This document shows, one piece after another, positions 24,799 through 33,194 of a stretch of DNA of 34,771 nt. Within the stretch, counting starts at the first letter, position 1. Each line of letters begins with the position of its first letter. Source of the DNA: G963674505 sp964575975 (GTDB lineage: Bacteria > Desulfobacterota > Desulfobacteria > Desulfobacterales > SKZT01); assembly GCA_964575975.1 (NCBI GenBank), contig CAZNTU010000034.1, positions 1-34,771 of the forward strand, read 5' to 3'. The notes below the pieces were generated by a model. It had not been told where the DNA came from. It saw only the letters and a program-made list of their open reading frames with translations, and ran no database searches. Both the position numbers and the translations under genes were made by a program.

Positions 24799-26025
24799 AT
24801 GAAACAAAGGAAATGCTCGGTTCGAAACAGACGGAGGACCGCGACGACATGCAAGGCCGGAAATGGCAAGGAAGTTCGCGTTCTTCGGTTTCAGGAAAAA
24901 ACAAAATGGACTGCCCGCCGGTCGCGCTTTCGCCCGACCGGCACTCGCGCGGAAGACTCGACGGGACTCGTTTTCTCGAAGTACAATTCCGTCGATCTGC
25001 GAGAATCCGCATGGAGTTTCGTCGGAGAGGAGGAACTCTCCGCTGACGAACACTATCGTTGCGGCCTCGAATTTTACGACCAAAACTTGATAAAAGAAGC
25101 CGTTGCCGCATTTCGCTTGGCGGTCGAAATCGATCCCTGTTATTACCAGGCGTGGTATTGCCTGGGCGACGCGTACGATTCGGCGGAGGACCAGGAGGAA
25201 GCCGCCGAAGCCTACAAGCGGGTCGTGGATCTTCGGGGGAGATACAAGGCCGTGTACTACAATTTGGCGCACGCCTACAGAAGCCTGGGAAAAAGGGACA
25301 AGGCCGTTCGCTACTTCAAATTGGAACTGGAACACGACCCGGACGACTACGCCACCAGGTACATGTTAGCTGCGCTGGAAGGCCGCGCGCCGGAGTCGGC
25401 GCCCAAGGAATTCGTCAGGGACGTTTTCGACGAATACGCGGATACGTTCGACAGCCATTTGCTGGACGATTTGGAATACGCGACGCCTTCGTTGTTGAGA
25501 CGGGCGTTCGAAAAGTTGGGCGACGAAAAGCTGTTTTTCGAAAACGCTTTGGACCTGGGGTGCGGAACGGGACTTGCCGGGGCCGAATTCCGAGATATTG
25601 CCAAAAGACTGGAGGGCGTGGACATTTCGCCGTTGATGCTGGCGAAGGCCCGTGAAAAGAACATATACGACGCGCTCGAATCCGGAGATTTTTTCGAGAT
25701 TTGCGAAAAGGTGGAAAATCGGTTCGATTTGGTCCTTGCCGCCGACGTGTTCGTCTATATCGGCAACTTGGCGCCCGCATTCGGCCTCGCGAAGAAAATC
25801 TGCGCCAAAGACGGCTGTTTTGCGTTTTCCACGGAGAGCCACGACGGCGAAGGCTACGCGTTGCACGACACCGGCCGCTATTCCCATTCGAGGAACTATG
25901 TCCGAAATACCGCCGCGAAATTCGGCTTTGTTCCGCTGGTTTGCGAACAGGCGAATTTGCGCATGGAAAGCGGGCGGTGGGTCGAGGGAGATCTTTACAT
26001 ATTTAAGAAGACCAGCGAGTTTTGA
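24799..26025 (+). CDS. TPR-repeat SAM-dependent methyltransferase
   Basis: 408 residues if started at ATG 24799. Residues about 82-183 form three tetratricopeptide repeats (HYRCGLEFYDQNLIKEAVAAF and two more). Residues about 205-400 are a class I SAM methyltransferase: LDLGCGTGLAGAE (251-263) is motif I and LEGVDISPLMLAKAR (271-285) includes the acidic SAM-ribose contact D275. This TPR-methyltransferase arrangement is a known family (COG4976) of unknown substrate. The first 70 or so residues look unlike protein, and a different frame beginning ATG 24863 (MARKFAFFGFRKK, good GGCCGGAA upstream) reads better; one missing base in the A-run near 24896 would join it to the main frame. The true N-terminus is therefore unsettled. 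Confidence 0.85.
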   Translation: MKQRKCSVRNRRRTATTCKAGNGKEVRVLRFQEKTKWTARRSRFRPTGTRAEDSTGLVFSKYNSVDLRESAWSFVGEEELSADEHYRCGLEFYDQNLIKEAVAAFRLAVEIDPCYYQAWYCLGDAYDSAEDQEEAAEAYKRVVDLRGRYKAVYYNLAHAYRSLGKRDKAVRYFKLELEHDPDDYATRYMLAALEGRAPESAPKEFVRDVFDEYADTFDSHLLDDLEYATPSLLRRAFEKLGDEKLFFENALDLGCGTGLAGAEFRDIAKRLEGVDISPLMLAKAREKNIYDALESGDFFEICEKVENRFDLVLAADVFVYIGNLAPAFGLAKKICAKDGCFAFSTESHDGEGYALHDTGRYSHSRNYVRNTAAKFGFVPLVCEQANLRMESGRWVEGDLYIFKKTSEF

Positions 26026-26210
26026 AGGGCAAGGATCAGATTCGAGACGCCTGACGATAAATTCTCGAGAGGTTCTATCCTCAAGGATCTTGGATGTTTG
26101 GCGATTTGGATTGCACCATATTTCGGTATTTGTTAAGCTAAGCTCAAATGCTCGCTTGTCGGGGGTGCAATGAAGTCGAAGCGCGACTGCTAAAAGAAAA
26201 GGATCGGGCC

Positions 26211-27167
26211 GTGGAAAAGAAAAACGGGTTGGATTACGCTCAAAACTACGACGTGATTGTAAAGTGGGTCGCCGAGGCGCTGAGAGGCCAAACCCTCGAC
26301 GTGATCGGGGTCGAAACCGGCAAGATCGAGGATGTTTTCGGTTTCGAACCGGTGGAGATCCCGGTGGTGGCGGGTCGAGTGGACGTTATGGTTCGCGGCG
26401 AATCGCAAAGGTATTATCATTTGGAAGAGCATCGCGACCTGGAAAGGGTCGACCTGTATCGCTACGCCGCATATCATTTCATGGGGGCCAAACGATGGGG
26501 CGACTGCGTAACGGACATAATCTTGGCTTCGGGCAGAGTCTACCCCGGCGAAAAGCGGATCGTCACCGCAAGCGGAGAATACAGGCCCGTCGTTGTCGAT
26601 TTTAGCGAGAAGGACTGCGGAAAGCGTCTCGAGGAAATCCGGAAAGCGTCGAAAAAGGAAAATTTCGACGGTTGGTTGGAACTGGTTTTCCTTCCCCTGT
26701 ACGGAAAGGAAACCGGTCAGAGACGTTTCGAATTGGTGGAGCGAGTGATCCGCTTCGAAATCGAGCTGTTCCGGTCGGAACGAATACCGGCCCGCGTGGT
26801 AGTCGCCACGTTGATCATGTCGAACAAGCTTATCGACAAGGACAAACTGAAAGAATTATGGGAGGAAATTAAAATGTTGGACATTCTCGAAATAGCTAGA
26901 GAGAAAGGCATCGAGGAAGGCATCGAAAAAGGCATAGAGAAAGGCATCGAAAAAGGCATAGAGAAAGGCATCGAAAAAGGCAAGAGCCAAGGTGCAAGGG
27001 AAATGCTCGTGGAGGTCTTGATGGAAAAATTCGGATTGGGTGTTCCGACCCGCGTTTTAGAAAAGATCGGAAAAATCGAAAATCAGTTCATCCTCAAAGG
27101 CCTTTGCAAACATGTTCTGAGAAGCGATTCCATCGACGCGTTCGAGGCGGTTTTGGACCGGTTGTAA
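26211..27167 (+). CDS. Rpn-family recombination-promoting nuclease/putative transposase (PD-(D/E)xK)
   Basis: 318 residues from GTG 26211, chosen for AAAAGGAT upstream; an in-frame ATG at 26148 is an alternative. The N-terminal half has the nuclease core GRVDVMVRGESQRYYHLEEH with D58 and E72 as likely metal ligands, then YRYAAYHFMG and a ladder of strands typical of the Rpn/PDDEXK_2 families. Members cleave DNA, promote RecA-independent recombination, and are found as accessory genes. A (GIEKG)n repeat at about 233-257 precedes a C-terminal helical segment. TTGCAC (26111-26116) and TAAGCT (26134-26139), 17 bases apart, may be its promoter. Single accessory gene; no transposon ends seen. Confidence 0.85.
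   Translation: MEKKNGLDYAQNYDVIVKWVAEALRGQTLDVIGVETGKIEDVFGFEPVEIPVVAGRVDVMVRGESQRYYHLEEHRDLERVDLYRYAAYHFMGAKRWGDCVTDIILASGRVYPGEKRIVTASGEYRPVVVDFSEKDCGKRLEEIRKASKKENFDGWLELVFLPLYGKETGQRRFELVERVIRFEIELFRSERIPARVVVATLIMSNKLIDKDKLKELWEEIKMLDILEIAREKGIEEGIEKGIEKGIEKGIEKGIEKGKSQGAREMLVEVLMEKFGLGVPTRVLEKIGKIENQFILKGLCKHVLRSDSIDAFEAVLDRL
26907..26978 (+). repeat. Six tandem 12-bp units encoding GIEK repeats
   Basis: Units GGCATCGAGGAA, then GGCATCGAAAAA and GGCATAGAGAAA alternating, end at 26978 before GGCAAGAGCCAA. The alternation means recent growth was by 24-bp dimers. Copy number is a whole number of codons, so slippage changes length without breaking the frame. Confidence 0.93.
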
Positions 27168-27184
27168 TGCAGACAACCGGTCCA
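27154..27184. terminator. Perfect 12-bp hairpin between convergent genes, overlapping the Rpn stop
   Basis: TGGACCGGTTGT (27154-27165) and its complement (27173-27184) enclose 7 bases; the Rpn stop codon TAA is at 27165-27167. It lies between the 3' ends of the Rpn gene and the VOC gene. No T-run follows on either strand, so a terminator role is inferred from position and stem strength. Confidence 0.45.
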
Positions 27185-27206
27185 TCCTGGAATCGTCGTC
27201 GGTAAA

Positions 27207-27788
27207 TCAATCCCCGACGGCCCGCCTGAGATCGTCGATCAAGGCCTTGATTTCGCTCCGGGTCAAGTCAGTCTCCATCGTGCCTCCGCCCGGATGAGCG
27301 AACCTTATATTCGCGCCCTCCCCCGTCTTTTCTATTACCCATTTCTTCCCCGGACGCAATCTGACCGAAGCGTCCAGATAATCGTCGGGATTGAACTGCG
27401 CGATTTGTATCAGCACGCCGAAGGCGTCTTTCGGGTGGATGAACAGCTCTTTCCATTTGTCGGCCTTGTCGTTGAATCCGAAATAGGGAATGCCGTGGCG
27501 TTCGAGGGTCCTGGCGGCCTCCTGGAGGTCCGGGGTTTCCAGTGTGATATGGTGTGCTCCGCCTGCGGGATGCTTCTCCAGAAAATGGTCCAGGAAGCTG
27601 CCTTCGCCGGTGGGATTGAGCAATTCGAACCGGGAAAGGTCCCCGAGCGAAAAAACTCGCCACGAATATTTCATGGCCGGGTCGGTTTCCCCCGCCCCCG
27701 GCTTGGCCCCCAATATTTCGGTGAAGAAACGAACGGCCTTGTCGATATCATTGACCGCGACGGACACATGATCGATTCTGGAAATCAT
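27207..27788 (-). CDS. VOC-superfamily protein, methylmalonyl-CoA epimerase/glyoxalase-like
   Basis: 193 residues with AAAGGAG 7 bases before ATG 27788-27786. The first 130 residues form a vicinal-oxygen-chelate fold: IDHVSVAVNDIDKAVRFFTEILG (metal His in IDH), SRFELLNP (acidic ligand), GGAHHITLETPD (second metal His), HGIPYFGFND and FGVLIQIAQF. This most resembles methylmalonyl-CoA epimerase. A C-terminal extension of about 60 residues (KWVIEKTGEG... TRSEIKALIDDLRRA) is not part of that enzyme. Without a neighbouring mutase the substrate is uncertain. It follows the YitT-family gene by 18 bases, so they are probably one transcript. Confidence 0.82.
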   Translation of the reverse strand: MISRIDHVSVAVNDIDKAVRFFTEILGAKPGAGETDPAMKYSWRVFSLGDLSRFELLNPTGEGSFLDHFLEKHPAGGAHHITLETPDLQEAARTLERHGIPYFGFNDKADKWKELFIHPKDAFGVLIQIAQFNPDDYLDASVRLRPGKKWVIEKTGEGANIRFAHPGGGTMETDLTRSEIKALIDDLRRAVGD

Positions 27789-27806
27789 CGAAAGCTCCTT
27801 TCTTTT

Positions 27807-28700
27807 TCAGAAAACCCGCATTTTTCCGTGCCTTTTTCCCAAGACCTCCAAGGTGTCGTTCACCACGATGAAGGCGTTGGGATCTATCGTGAAAGCGATT
27901 TCCTTCATTTTGGCCAATTCGGCCATGCTGATGATCGTGAAAATGATTTGCTTTTCCTTGCCGGTGAAGGCGCCTTTCCCGTTGAGATAGGTGACGCCGC
28001 GATTGACTCTCGTCAAAATCTCGGAGGCTATGTCCTCCGACTTGTCGGACACGATCATCATGGATTTTCTTCGGTTGAAGCCGGTAAGAACGGCATCGAC
28101 CGCAACGCCGCTCGTATAGACGTAAATGATGGAATAGAGCGACAGTTCGAAATCGTGGGAGAAGGCGCCGACCCCGATGATCAGAATATTGGTCAGGCTG
28201 ATCACCGAACCGGGCCGCAGACCGTATTTCTTGTTCAAGACCACGGCCAGAATGTCCAGGCCCCCCGCCGAGCCCAGGGACCTCAAGATAATGCCCGCTC
28301 CCGCGCCGCAAACCACCCCCGCGAAAAGCGCGGCCAAAATCGGGTCCGTGATTTCCGGCGCCGGCACGTACACCGCCGACGCCATCGCGGAGAAGGCGAC
28401 AATGCCGACCACGGTGTAGAACATGAACCGCCTGCTCACATAAAACCATCCGGCGGCGACCAGCGGAATGTTCAACAGAAGATAAATCAGTCCGACGTTC
28501 AACTGGGGCGTCAAGTAATGCAACAAAATCGCGATGCCGGCCACCCCGCCGGAAAGCAGTTTCGACGGAATCAAAATGGAATTCATTCCGACGACGTAAA
28601 TCAGACTTCCCAAAAAAATCAACCCCAAGTTGATCGCGAGCGATTTCAAGTTTCCAAATATTTGCCGTTGTCCTGCGGGCGCGCTCGTAGTTGCCTCCAT
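27807..28700 (-). CDS. YitT-family membrane protein (DUF161 plus DUF2179)
   Basis: 297 residues. The N-terminal two thirds carries five or six hydrophobic segments with family signatures GMNSILIPSKLLSGGVAGIAILL, GAGAGIILRSLGSAGGLDILAV and SLYSIIYVYTSGVAVDAVL. The cytoplasmic C-terminal DUF2179 domain is present (MIVSDKSEDIASEILTRVNRGVTYLNGKGAFTGKEKQIIFTI). The family is common in bacteria and the transported molecule is not established. ATG 28700-28698 is preceded by a G-rich stretch. It heads a likely two-gene unit with the VOC protein. Confidence 0.9.
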   Translation of the reverse strand: MEATTSAPAGQRQIFGNLKSLAINLGLIFLGSLIYVVGMNSILIPSKLLSGGVAGIAILLHYLTPQLNVGLIYLLLNIPLVAAGWFYVSRRFMFYTVVGIVAFSAMASAVYVPAPEITDPILAALFAGVVCGAGAGIILRSLGSAGGLDILAVVLNKKYGLRPGSVISLTNILIIGVGAFSHDFELSLYSIIYVYTSGVAVDAVLTGFNRRKSMMIVSDKSEDIASEILTRVNRGVTYLNGKGAFTGKEKQIIFTIISMAELAKMKEIAFTIDPNAFIVVNDTLEVLGKRHGKMRVF

Positions 28701-28890
28701 TGAACAACCCCCCCCCTTCCATTGTTCGAAAAATAAAGATCTCGGACCTTCCGGAAAAATCGAAAAAAAAATCCTATTGGTCTCCAGATTGTCTAAATCA
28801 AAGGCTTATGGCTTCATCCGTTTTTCAAGGAGGCGATTTTAACGTATTCGGACCGTTTTGAAAAGCCAACGGCGCGAATTCGATAAAAAT

Positions 28891-30207
28891 TCAACCAAGC
28901 CAAATCCGCAGCCCGAAAAAATACACGACGACCGAAACGATCAAAGCGACGCATGGATAGAGGAGGTACGGGTAAACTTCGGTCGAACTCGTTTTGAAAT
29001 ATCCGTTCGACAGGACGAAACACAAGTGAAGCGGGGAAAGCAACACCCCCACGAATCCAGAGGCAATCCCGAGGGCCATGTAGGCCATCATCGCTTGGGA
29101 CTCGCCGTACGCGTGTACCAAAGAGATAATGATCGGAAAGGTCGCGCCGACGAACGCTATGGTGATCCCGGCGACCATTCCCACGATAAAGGGCAGTATG
29201 ATCGCAATGGACATCAGCGGAATCTCGAGCGCGATCAGGTCCTTGCCCAACAACCCCACGGCCCCGCATTTTTCGAGCGTGCCTTGAAAAACCAGAATGG
29301 ACGCGACCATGAAGAACATGTCGAGCAGTTCCTTGTTACATAAGAGATCCTTTCGCGCCCGCGCGGAAAGGCGATTGGCTTTCCACGCCCATCCGATGGC
29401 CGCCGAAAGTGCGACGACAAGCCCGGTCTCCTTTGAAACCTGCAACTCGCGAAGCGCCGGAACGAAAGAAAAAAGAAAGCCGAGCCCCAAACCGCCGACG
29501 ATCGAAATCAAAATGGGAGCAAGCTCCGCAAGGAACCGCGAAAGCTCCACCTTCTCCTGGACGGCGCGCCCTTCGCTTTCCCGGACAGCGCCGTACCCGA
29601 GGGCGTCGCGGACCGGAATGCTCCCGACGGCCGTCGCGACCACGGTCAGCGGAAAAAGGCAGAGCACGTACGTCCACAGGTTCAACCCGGCCAGCGCCGT
29701 CGTCAAAAGCACGCCGGGATACAGGGGCCACCAGTATTCCCAAATGTGGCGAAACCAATAATTGATGTAGCTGAGTCGCGCCCCGGAAAGATTTCTGCCT
29801 TCGCCGATGGATTTGACCATCGGCGCCGAAAATACCGCCCCGCCGGGCATGGGCAGCAATCCGATGATCGCCGGAAAAAACACGAGGTTTATCCCCGGAT
29901 GCCTTATCAGGCCCTGGAAGCTGTCGAGCAACCGCTTCATTTGCCCCGCCGATTCCATGGAATGGCTCAGCACGAGAATCAACAGGACGACCGCAGACAA
30001 GGAAAGGGTTTTCGGATGGAAAAGAGACGCCCCCGCGCTATTGAAAAAACCGACGAACGACATGCCGAACAGAATTCCCAAGGCTGCGGCGCCCGTCAAA
30101 AAAGCCGCCCCGATCGCGACCTTCTTTCGAATCGCCAGAACAACCAATAAAAATACCAATATTATCCGGACCGTGGCTGGAATCCATTCTATCGAAAACA
30201 TATCCAC
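28891..30207 (-). CDS. DUF401-family integral membrane protein (putative permease)
   Basis: About 438 residues with roughly eleven hydrophobic segments. PMPGGAVFSAPM, NYWFRHIWEYWWPLYPG and GIASGFVGVLLSPLHLCFVLSNGYF are landmark segments of the DUF401 permease family, which belongs to the ion-transporter type folds; substrates are not established. The start is either GTG 30207 or ATG 30201; AAGGTGG lies too close to the ATG for a firm choice. The gap to the YitT gene is 190 bases, same strand. Confidence 0.85.
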   Translation of the reverse strand: MDMFSIEWIPATVRIILVFLLVVLAIRKKVAIGAAFLTGAAALGILFGMSFVGFFNSAGASLFHPKTLSLSAVVLLILVLSHSMESAGQMKRLLDSFQGLIRHPGINLVFFPAIIGLLPMPGGAVFSAPMVKSIGEGRNLSGARLSYINYWFRHIWEYWWPLYPGVLLTTALAGLNLWTYVLCLFPLTVVATAVGSIPVRDALGYGAVRESEGRAVQEKVELSRFLAELAPILISIVGGLGLGFLFSFVPALRELQVSKETGLVVALSAAIGWAWKANRLSARARKDLLCNKELLDMFFMVASILVFQGTLEKCGAVGLLGKDLIALEIPLMSIAIILPFIVGMVAGITIAFVGATFPIIISLVHAYGESQAMMAYMALGIASGFVGVLLSPLHLCFVLSNGYFKTSSTEVYPYLLYPCVALIVSVVVYFFGLRIWLG

Positions 30208-30390
30208 CTTGTGTTATCATTTCTGTTTCGGGTTCGGGGCATCGGCGCGGCCAGCGCCAAAATTTTTCCGCGAAAAGACTCGACTCGAGAATTTTTCGGC
30301 GTTTCGATCCGCTCCCCGACAGTTTTCCCTTTTAGGCGCGCGACTGCGGATTGTCAACGAACTTCTACCCTGTATCGTCATTTCGGATAG

Positions 30391-30456
30391 CGCGTTTGCA
30401 GCGGCGGCTTTAGCCGCGTGCGTCCCCAAACGGCTAAAGCCGAGACTGAAAACGCG
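30391..30456. repeat. REP-like palindromic element, copy 2 (inverted relative to copy 1)
   Basis: Arms CGCGTTTGCAG... and ...CTGAAAACGCG enclose CGGCTTTAGCCG and CGGCTAAAGCCG around a C-rich loop. Its reverse complement aligns with 9094-9158 through both arms and the loop. It lies in the 446-base divergent region (30208-30653) between the DUF401 gene and the SUMF1 gene; no gene is seen in the rest of that region. Confidence 0.8.
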
Positions 30457-30653
30457 TCGATGTCGAAACAGACCAGACGATCCGCCCCGCACCCTTGATA
30501 ACACGGCCGGTCCGATGTTATAAAAGACGGCCAAGAGACGATAGGAGCCAGTTGTTTGAAAATATCCACGACGCGGTGTTTTCAGGGACTTTTTCCCGAT
30601 TCCAGGAACCCGAAGCATGGAACACCGCCATGCGCAATATACAAGGAACAAGT

Positions 30654-31613
30654 ATGCCAGACTCGGAAACAACGAAAAAATGTCCGCGTTGCGGAGAAGA
30701 AGTGGAACAGGATTGGAGGATTTGCCCGGCCTGCGAGCACCCGTTGAAATCCTTCGTATGCCCGGGATGCGCGAAACCCATGAAGGAGCACTGGGCAAGG
30801 TGCCCCTTTTGCGAATCCCGCTTGCTATGTGCGACTTGCAAGCGGCGGTTGGCCAGCGCGGACGGCGTTTGTCCCGCGTGCAATCCGGCGGAGCCGGAAA
30901 AGAACGGACGACTGCCCGAGGCAATAAGGGAACCCGTCGCGGGAATGGAGTTCGTGCTGGTCCCGGAAGGCTCTTTCTTAATGGGGGACTTGTTCGACGA
31001 CGGAATCGAAAACGAAAAACCGATCCACGAGGTGCGGCTCGATTCCTTTTACATAGGACTATACCCCGTCACGCAAGCCCAATGGACCGCGCTGATGCCC
31101 GAAAATCCCTCCTTGTTTCAAGGAGAGCGGCACCCGGTCGAAAGAGTGGCTTTCCACGACGCGGAGGGATATATCAACCGGCTTGCCGAAGCCAACCAAG
31201 GGCGCTACATTTTCGGCCTCCCAACGGAAGCCCAGTGGGAATACGCGGCCAGAAGCGGAGGCAAAAAGGAAAAATACGCCGGGGGGGATTTTCCCGAAAA
31301 GCTCGCTTGGTACGACGAGAACGGCGACGGAACCTCCCAGCCGGTCGGAAAGAAATCGCCCAACGGGCTGGGGATATACGACATGTGCGGAAACGTGTGG
31401 GAGTGGTGCTTGGACTTTTACGACGAAAACGCCTACAAGTTCCACGACGACCTAAACCCGGTTCGCGAAAAGAAAGGACCGGACCGCGTCGTCCGCGGCG
31501 GAGGCTGGAACATGGACGCCTGGAGCGCCCGTTGTTCCCGAAGGTTCGGTTTTCGCTCCCAGGATTTCGGACCCGCCCTCGGGTTTCGGCTCGTTCTTCG
31601 CCCGAACAGATAA
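30654..31613 (+). CDS. Zinc-ribbon plus SUMF1 (formylglycine-generating-enzyme-like) protein
   Basis: 319 residues, ATG 30654 with AAGGAAC 6 bases upstream. The N-terminus holds three CxxC-CxxC ribbons: C10/C13/C24/C27, C36/C39/C50/C53 and C59/C62/C73/C76. Residues about 96-319 are an FGE-sulfatase/SUMF1 domain: FVLVPEGSFLMGD, YPVTQAQW, LPTEAQWEYAARSG, GLGIYDMCGNVWEW, RVVRGGGWNMDAWSARC and ALGFRLV. True formylglycine-generating enzymes carry a pair of catalytic cysteines near the end; here only C294 is near that place. It is therefore more likely a lectin-like or regulatory SUMF1 protein than a sulfatase activator. No sulfatase or kinase gene is adjacent. Confidence 0.9.
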   Translation: MPDSETTKKCPRCGEEVEQDWRICPACEHPLKSFVCPGCAKPMKEHWARCPFCESRLLCATCKRRLASADGVCPACNPAEPEKNGRLPEAIREPVAGMEFVLVPEGSFLMGDLFDDGIENEKPIHEVRLDSFYIGLYPVTQAQWTALMPENPSLFQGERHPVERVAFHDAEGYINRLAEANQGRYIFGLPTEAQWEYAARSGGKKEKYAGGDFPEKLAWYDENGDGTSQPVGKKSPNGLGIYDMCGNVWEWCLDFYDENAYKFHDDLNPVREKKGPDRVVRGGGWNMDAWSARCSRRFGFRSQDFGPALGFRLVLRPNR

Positions 31614-31616
31614 AAA

Positions 31617-31650
31617 AAAGCGCGCCGACCGAATCGGCCCGCGCGCTTTA
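31617..31650. terminator. Bidirectional rho-independent terminator
   Basis: Stem AAAGCGCGC (31617-31625) / GCGCGCTTT (31641-31649) with an inner CCGA/TCGG pairing. The A-run before it (31612-31619) is a T-run on the minus strand. It serves the SUMF1 gene from the left and the Spy-like gene, which ends at 31681, from the right. Confidence 0.85.
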
Positions 31651-31680
31651 TGCCGCTTCGAGGTTCTTTATTCCCGCGAC

Positions 31681-32253
31681 TTACTGCCGGTTTCTTGCTC
31701 CGTGACGCCCCGGTCCACCAAAATCGTCGTCGCCGAACCCTCTGCGATGTTTCCGACGTTCCATGCGGTTTTCCTTCAGCTTGTCGATTTGTTCGGGGGA
31801 TAGAATCTTCTTCGCGGTCAGCCACGACTCTATGCGCTGCATGAACATCTCTCCCCGGACATCCTTCATTTGCGCGGCGATTTCACGAACCCGTTTTTCG
31901 TTCACAGTGCTTGCCGAGAAGGCCTTTTCCAGTTCCAGTCCGTAATTTTCCATTTTCGAGCGCAGATCAAGCGCCTTTTCGCGGGTGGCGAAATCGGCTT
32001 CTTTGAGCTTGCTTACCTGCTCGTCGGTCAAACCCAGTTCCTTCGCGATTTGCGGCTTGTCCCAGACGCCCAGGATCCAGCCATGGCGGCTCCCCTTTTC
32101 CGGTCCGAATCCTTTCCCCGTGCAAAATCCCTTGCCGTCGCGCCAACCGGGGCCTCCGTCCCAGGAAAACGCCAAGCCGGGCGCCAAAAAGATACCGACC
32201 AACAATACTGCGGCCAATCGTTTCGCATTTCGTTTCATCGCGGTTGCTTTCAT
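31681..32253 (-). CDS. Spy/CpxP-like periplasmic LTXXQ-motif protein
   Basis: 190 residues, ATG 32253-32251 with AAGGAG about 8 bases upstream. A signal peptide (basic start, hydrophobic LAAVLLVGIFLAPGLAFS) sends it to the periplasm. The helical core has the family motif in GLTDEQVSKLKEADF and a second, similar unit ILSPEQIDKLKENRMERRK. Spy acts as an ATP-independent chaperone and CpxP as a brake on the CpxA sensor; both have this fold. A Gly-rich segment before the helices and a Gly/Arg-rich tail are extra. It is divergent from a CpxR/CpxA-like pair, and the shared promoter region holds CpxR-like sites, so it is probably both a target and a modulator of that system. Confidence 0.88.
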   Translation of the reverse strand: MKATAMKRNAKRLAAVLLVGIFLAPGLAFSWDGGPGWRDGKGFCTGKGFGPEKGSRHGWILGVWDKPQIAKELGLTDEQVSKLKEADFATREKALDLRSKMENYGLELEKAFSASTVNEKRVREIAAQMKDVRGEMFMQRIESWLTAKKILSPEQIDKLKENRMERRKHRRGFGDDDFGGPGRHGARNRQ

Positions 32254-32325
32254 GATAGAATCTCCTTTCGTTTTTTGGTTTGCGAGAACTTTTTTCTCGT
32301 TTTGATCGCAATATACGTGTCGGTT

Positions 32326-32374
32326 GTAAAGAAAGCATGTCGAACCGCGTTAAGATTTGTAAAGATATCGTAAA
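32326..32374. promoter_or_regulatory. Phased GTAAA repeats resembling a CpxR box
   Basis: GTAAA at 32326-32330, GTTAA at 32349-32353, GTAAA at 32359-32363 and GTAAA at 32370-32374. The last three are 10 and 11 bases apart, one helical turn each, and the first is 23 bases (about two turns) earlier. The known CpxR site is two GTAAA half-sites separated by about 5 bases. Position between the Spy-like gene and the regulator fits control of both. Binding is inferred. Confidence 0.6.
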
Positions 32375-32456
32375 AGGATTTGGCTTTTCTTTGCCGTCGG
32401 CTTAATCAATGGAATCGAACATGGATTTGAAAAGCCGGGGAAAACGGGACAGAAGA

Positions 32457-33194
32457 ATGAAATCGGAAACAAACGGAGCGGCCGTAAAGGTTTTGATGAT
32501 CGACGACGACATCAAGCTTTGTCGTTTGGTGAAGGACTATCTGGAGCCGATGGGATACGAGGTCGGCGCGGCCCACACCGGGGCGTCGGGTCTGGAACTG
32601 GCCTTGTCGGGAGACTATCGCGTGGTGATTCTGGATGTCATGCTGCCCGAAATGGACGGATTCGAGGTGCTGAAGGAGCTTCGGAAGGAATCCGACATAC
32701 CTGTCCTGATGCTGACTGCGCTGGGGGACGAAACGGACAGGATAGTGGGTCTGGAAATGGGAGCCGACGACTATCTTCCCAAAACCTTCTCGACCAGAGA
32801 GTTGCTCGCGAGGCTCAGGGCGGTGACCCGGCGCTCTATGAGGTCCGACAGGGGGGAATCCCGAACGGACGAAAAGGATTCGAAAACCCTCGGGGAACTC
32901 GCGATCGACTTCGGGTCCCGGAGAGTCCGGTTCAAGGGGGAACCGCTGGTGCTGACGCCCATCGAATTCGATCTTCTGGCGGCGCTGGTCAAGGCCGCCG
33001 GCCGGGTGCTGACCCGGGACCAACTCCTTGACATCGCGGCCGGCAGAGACTACGAGGTGTTCGACCGTTCCGTGGACGTTCACATCAGTTCGTTGCGAAA
33101 GAAGCTCGACGACAATCCCAGGTCGCCAAGATTCATTCAGACGGTCCGTTCGGCCGGCTACATGTTTATCGACCAACCGGATGACGACAGATGA
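32457..33194 (+). CDS. OmpR/CpxR-family response regulator
   Basis: 245 residues from ATG 32457; in-frame ATGs at 32409 and 32421 have no better Shine-Dalgarno and add residues not needed by the fold. The receiver domain has the acidic pair in MIDDD (14-18), phosphoacceptor D60 (VVILDVMLPEMDG), T87 and K109 (DDYLPKTF). The winged-helix DNA-binding domain spans about 147-240 (LVLTPIEFDLLAAL, FDRSVDVHISSLRKKLDDN, IQTVRSAGYMF). The receiver is very like CpxR, including DRIVGLEMGADDYLPK. The stop overlaps the sensor kinase start (ATGA), so both are one operon. Expected targets are envelope-stress genes including its own operon and the Spy-like gene. Confidence 0.93.
   Translation: MKSETNGAAVKVLMIDDDIKLCRLVKDYLEPMGYEVGAAHTGASGLELALSGDYRVVILDVMLPEMDGFEVLKELRKESDIPVLMLTALGDETDRIVGLEMGADDYLPKTFSTRELLARLRAVTRRSMRSDRGESRTDEKDSKTLGELAIDFGSRRVRFKGEPLVLTPIEFDLLAALVKAAGRVLTRDQLLDIAAGRDYEVFDRSVDVHISSLRKKLDDNPRSPRFIQTVRSAGYMFIDQPDDDR

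Noticed and set aside
30654..31613. Functional formylglycine-generating enzyme
   Set aside because: The expected cysteine pair near the C-terminus is not seen and no sulfatase gene is near.
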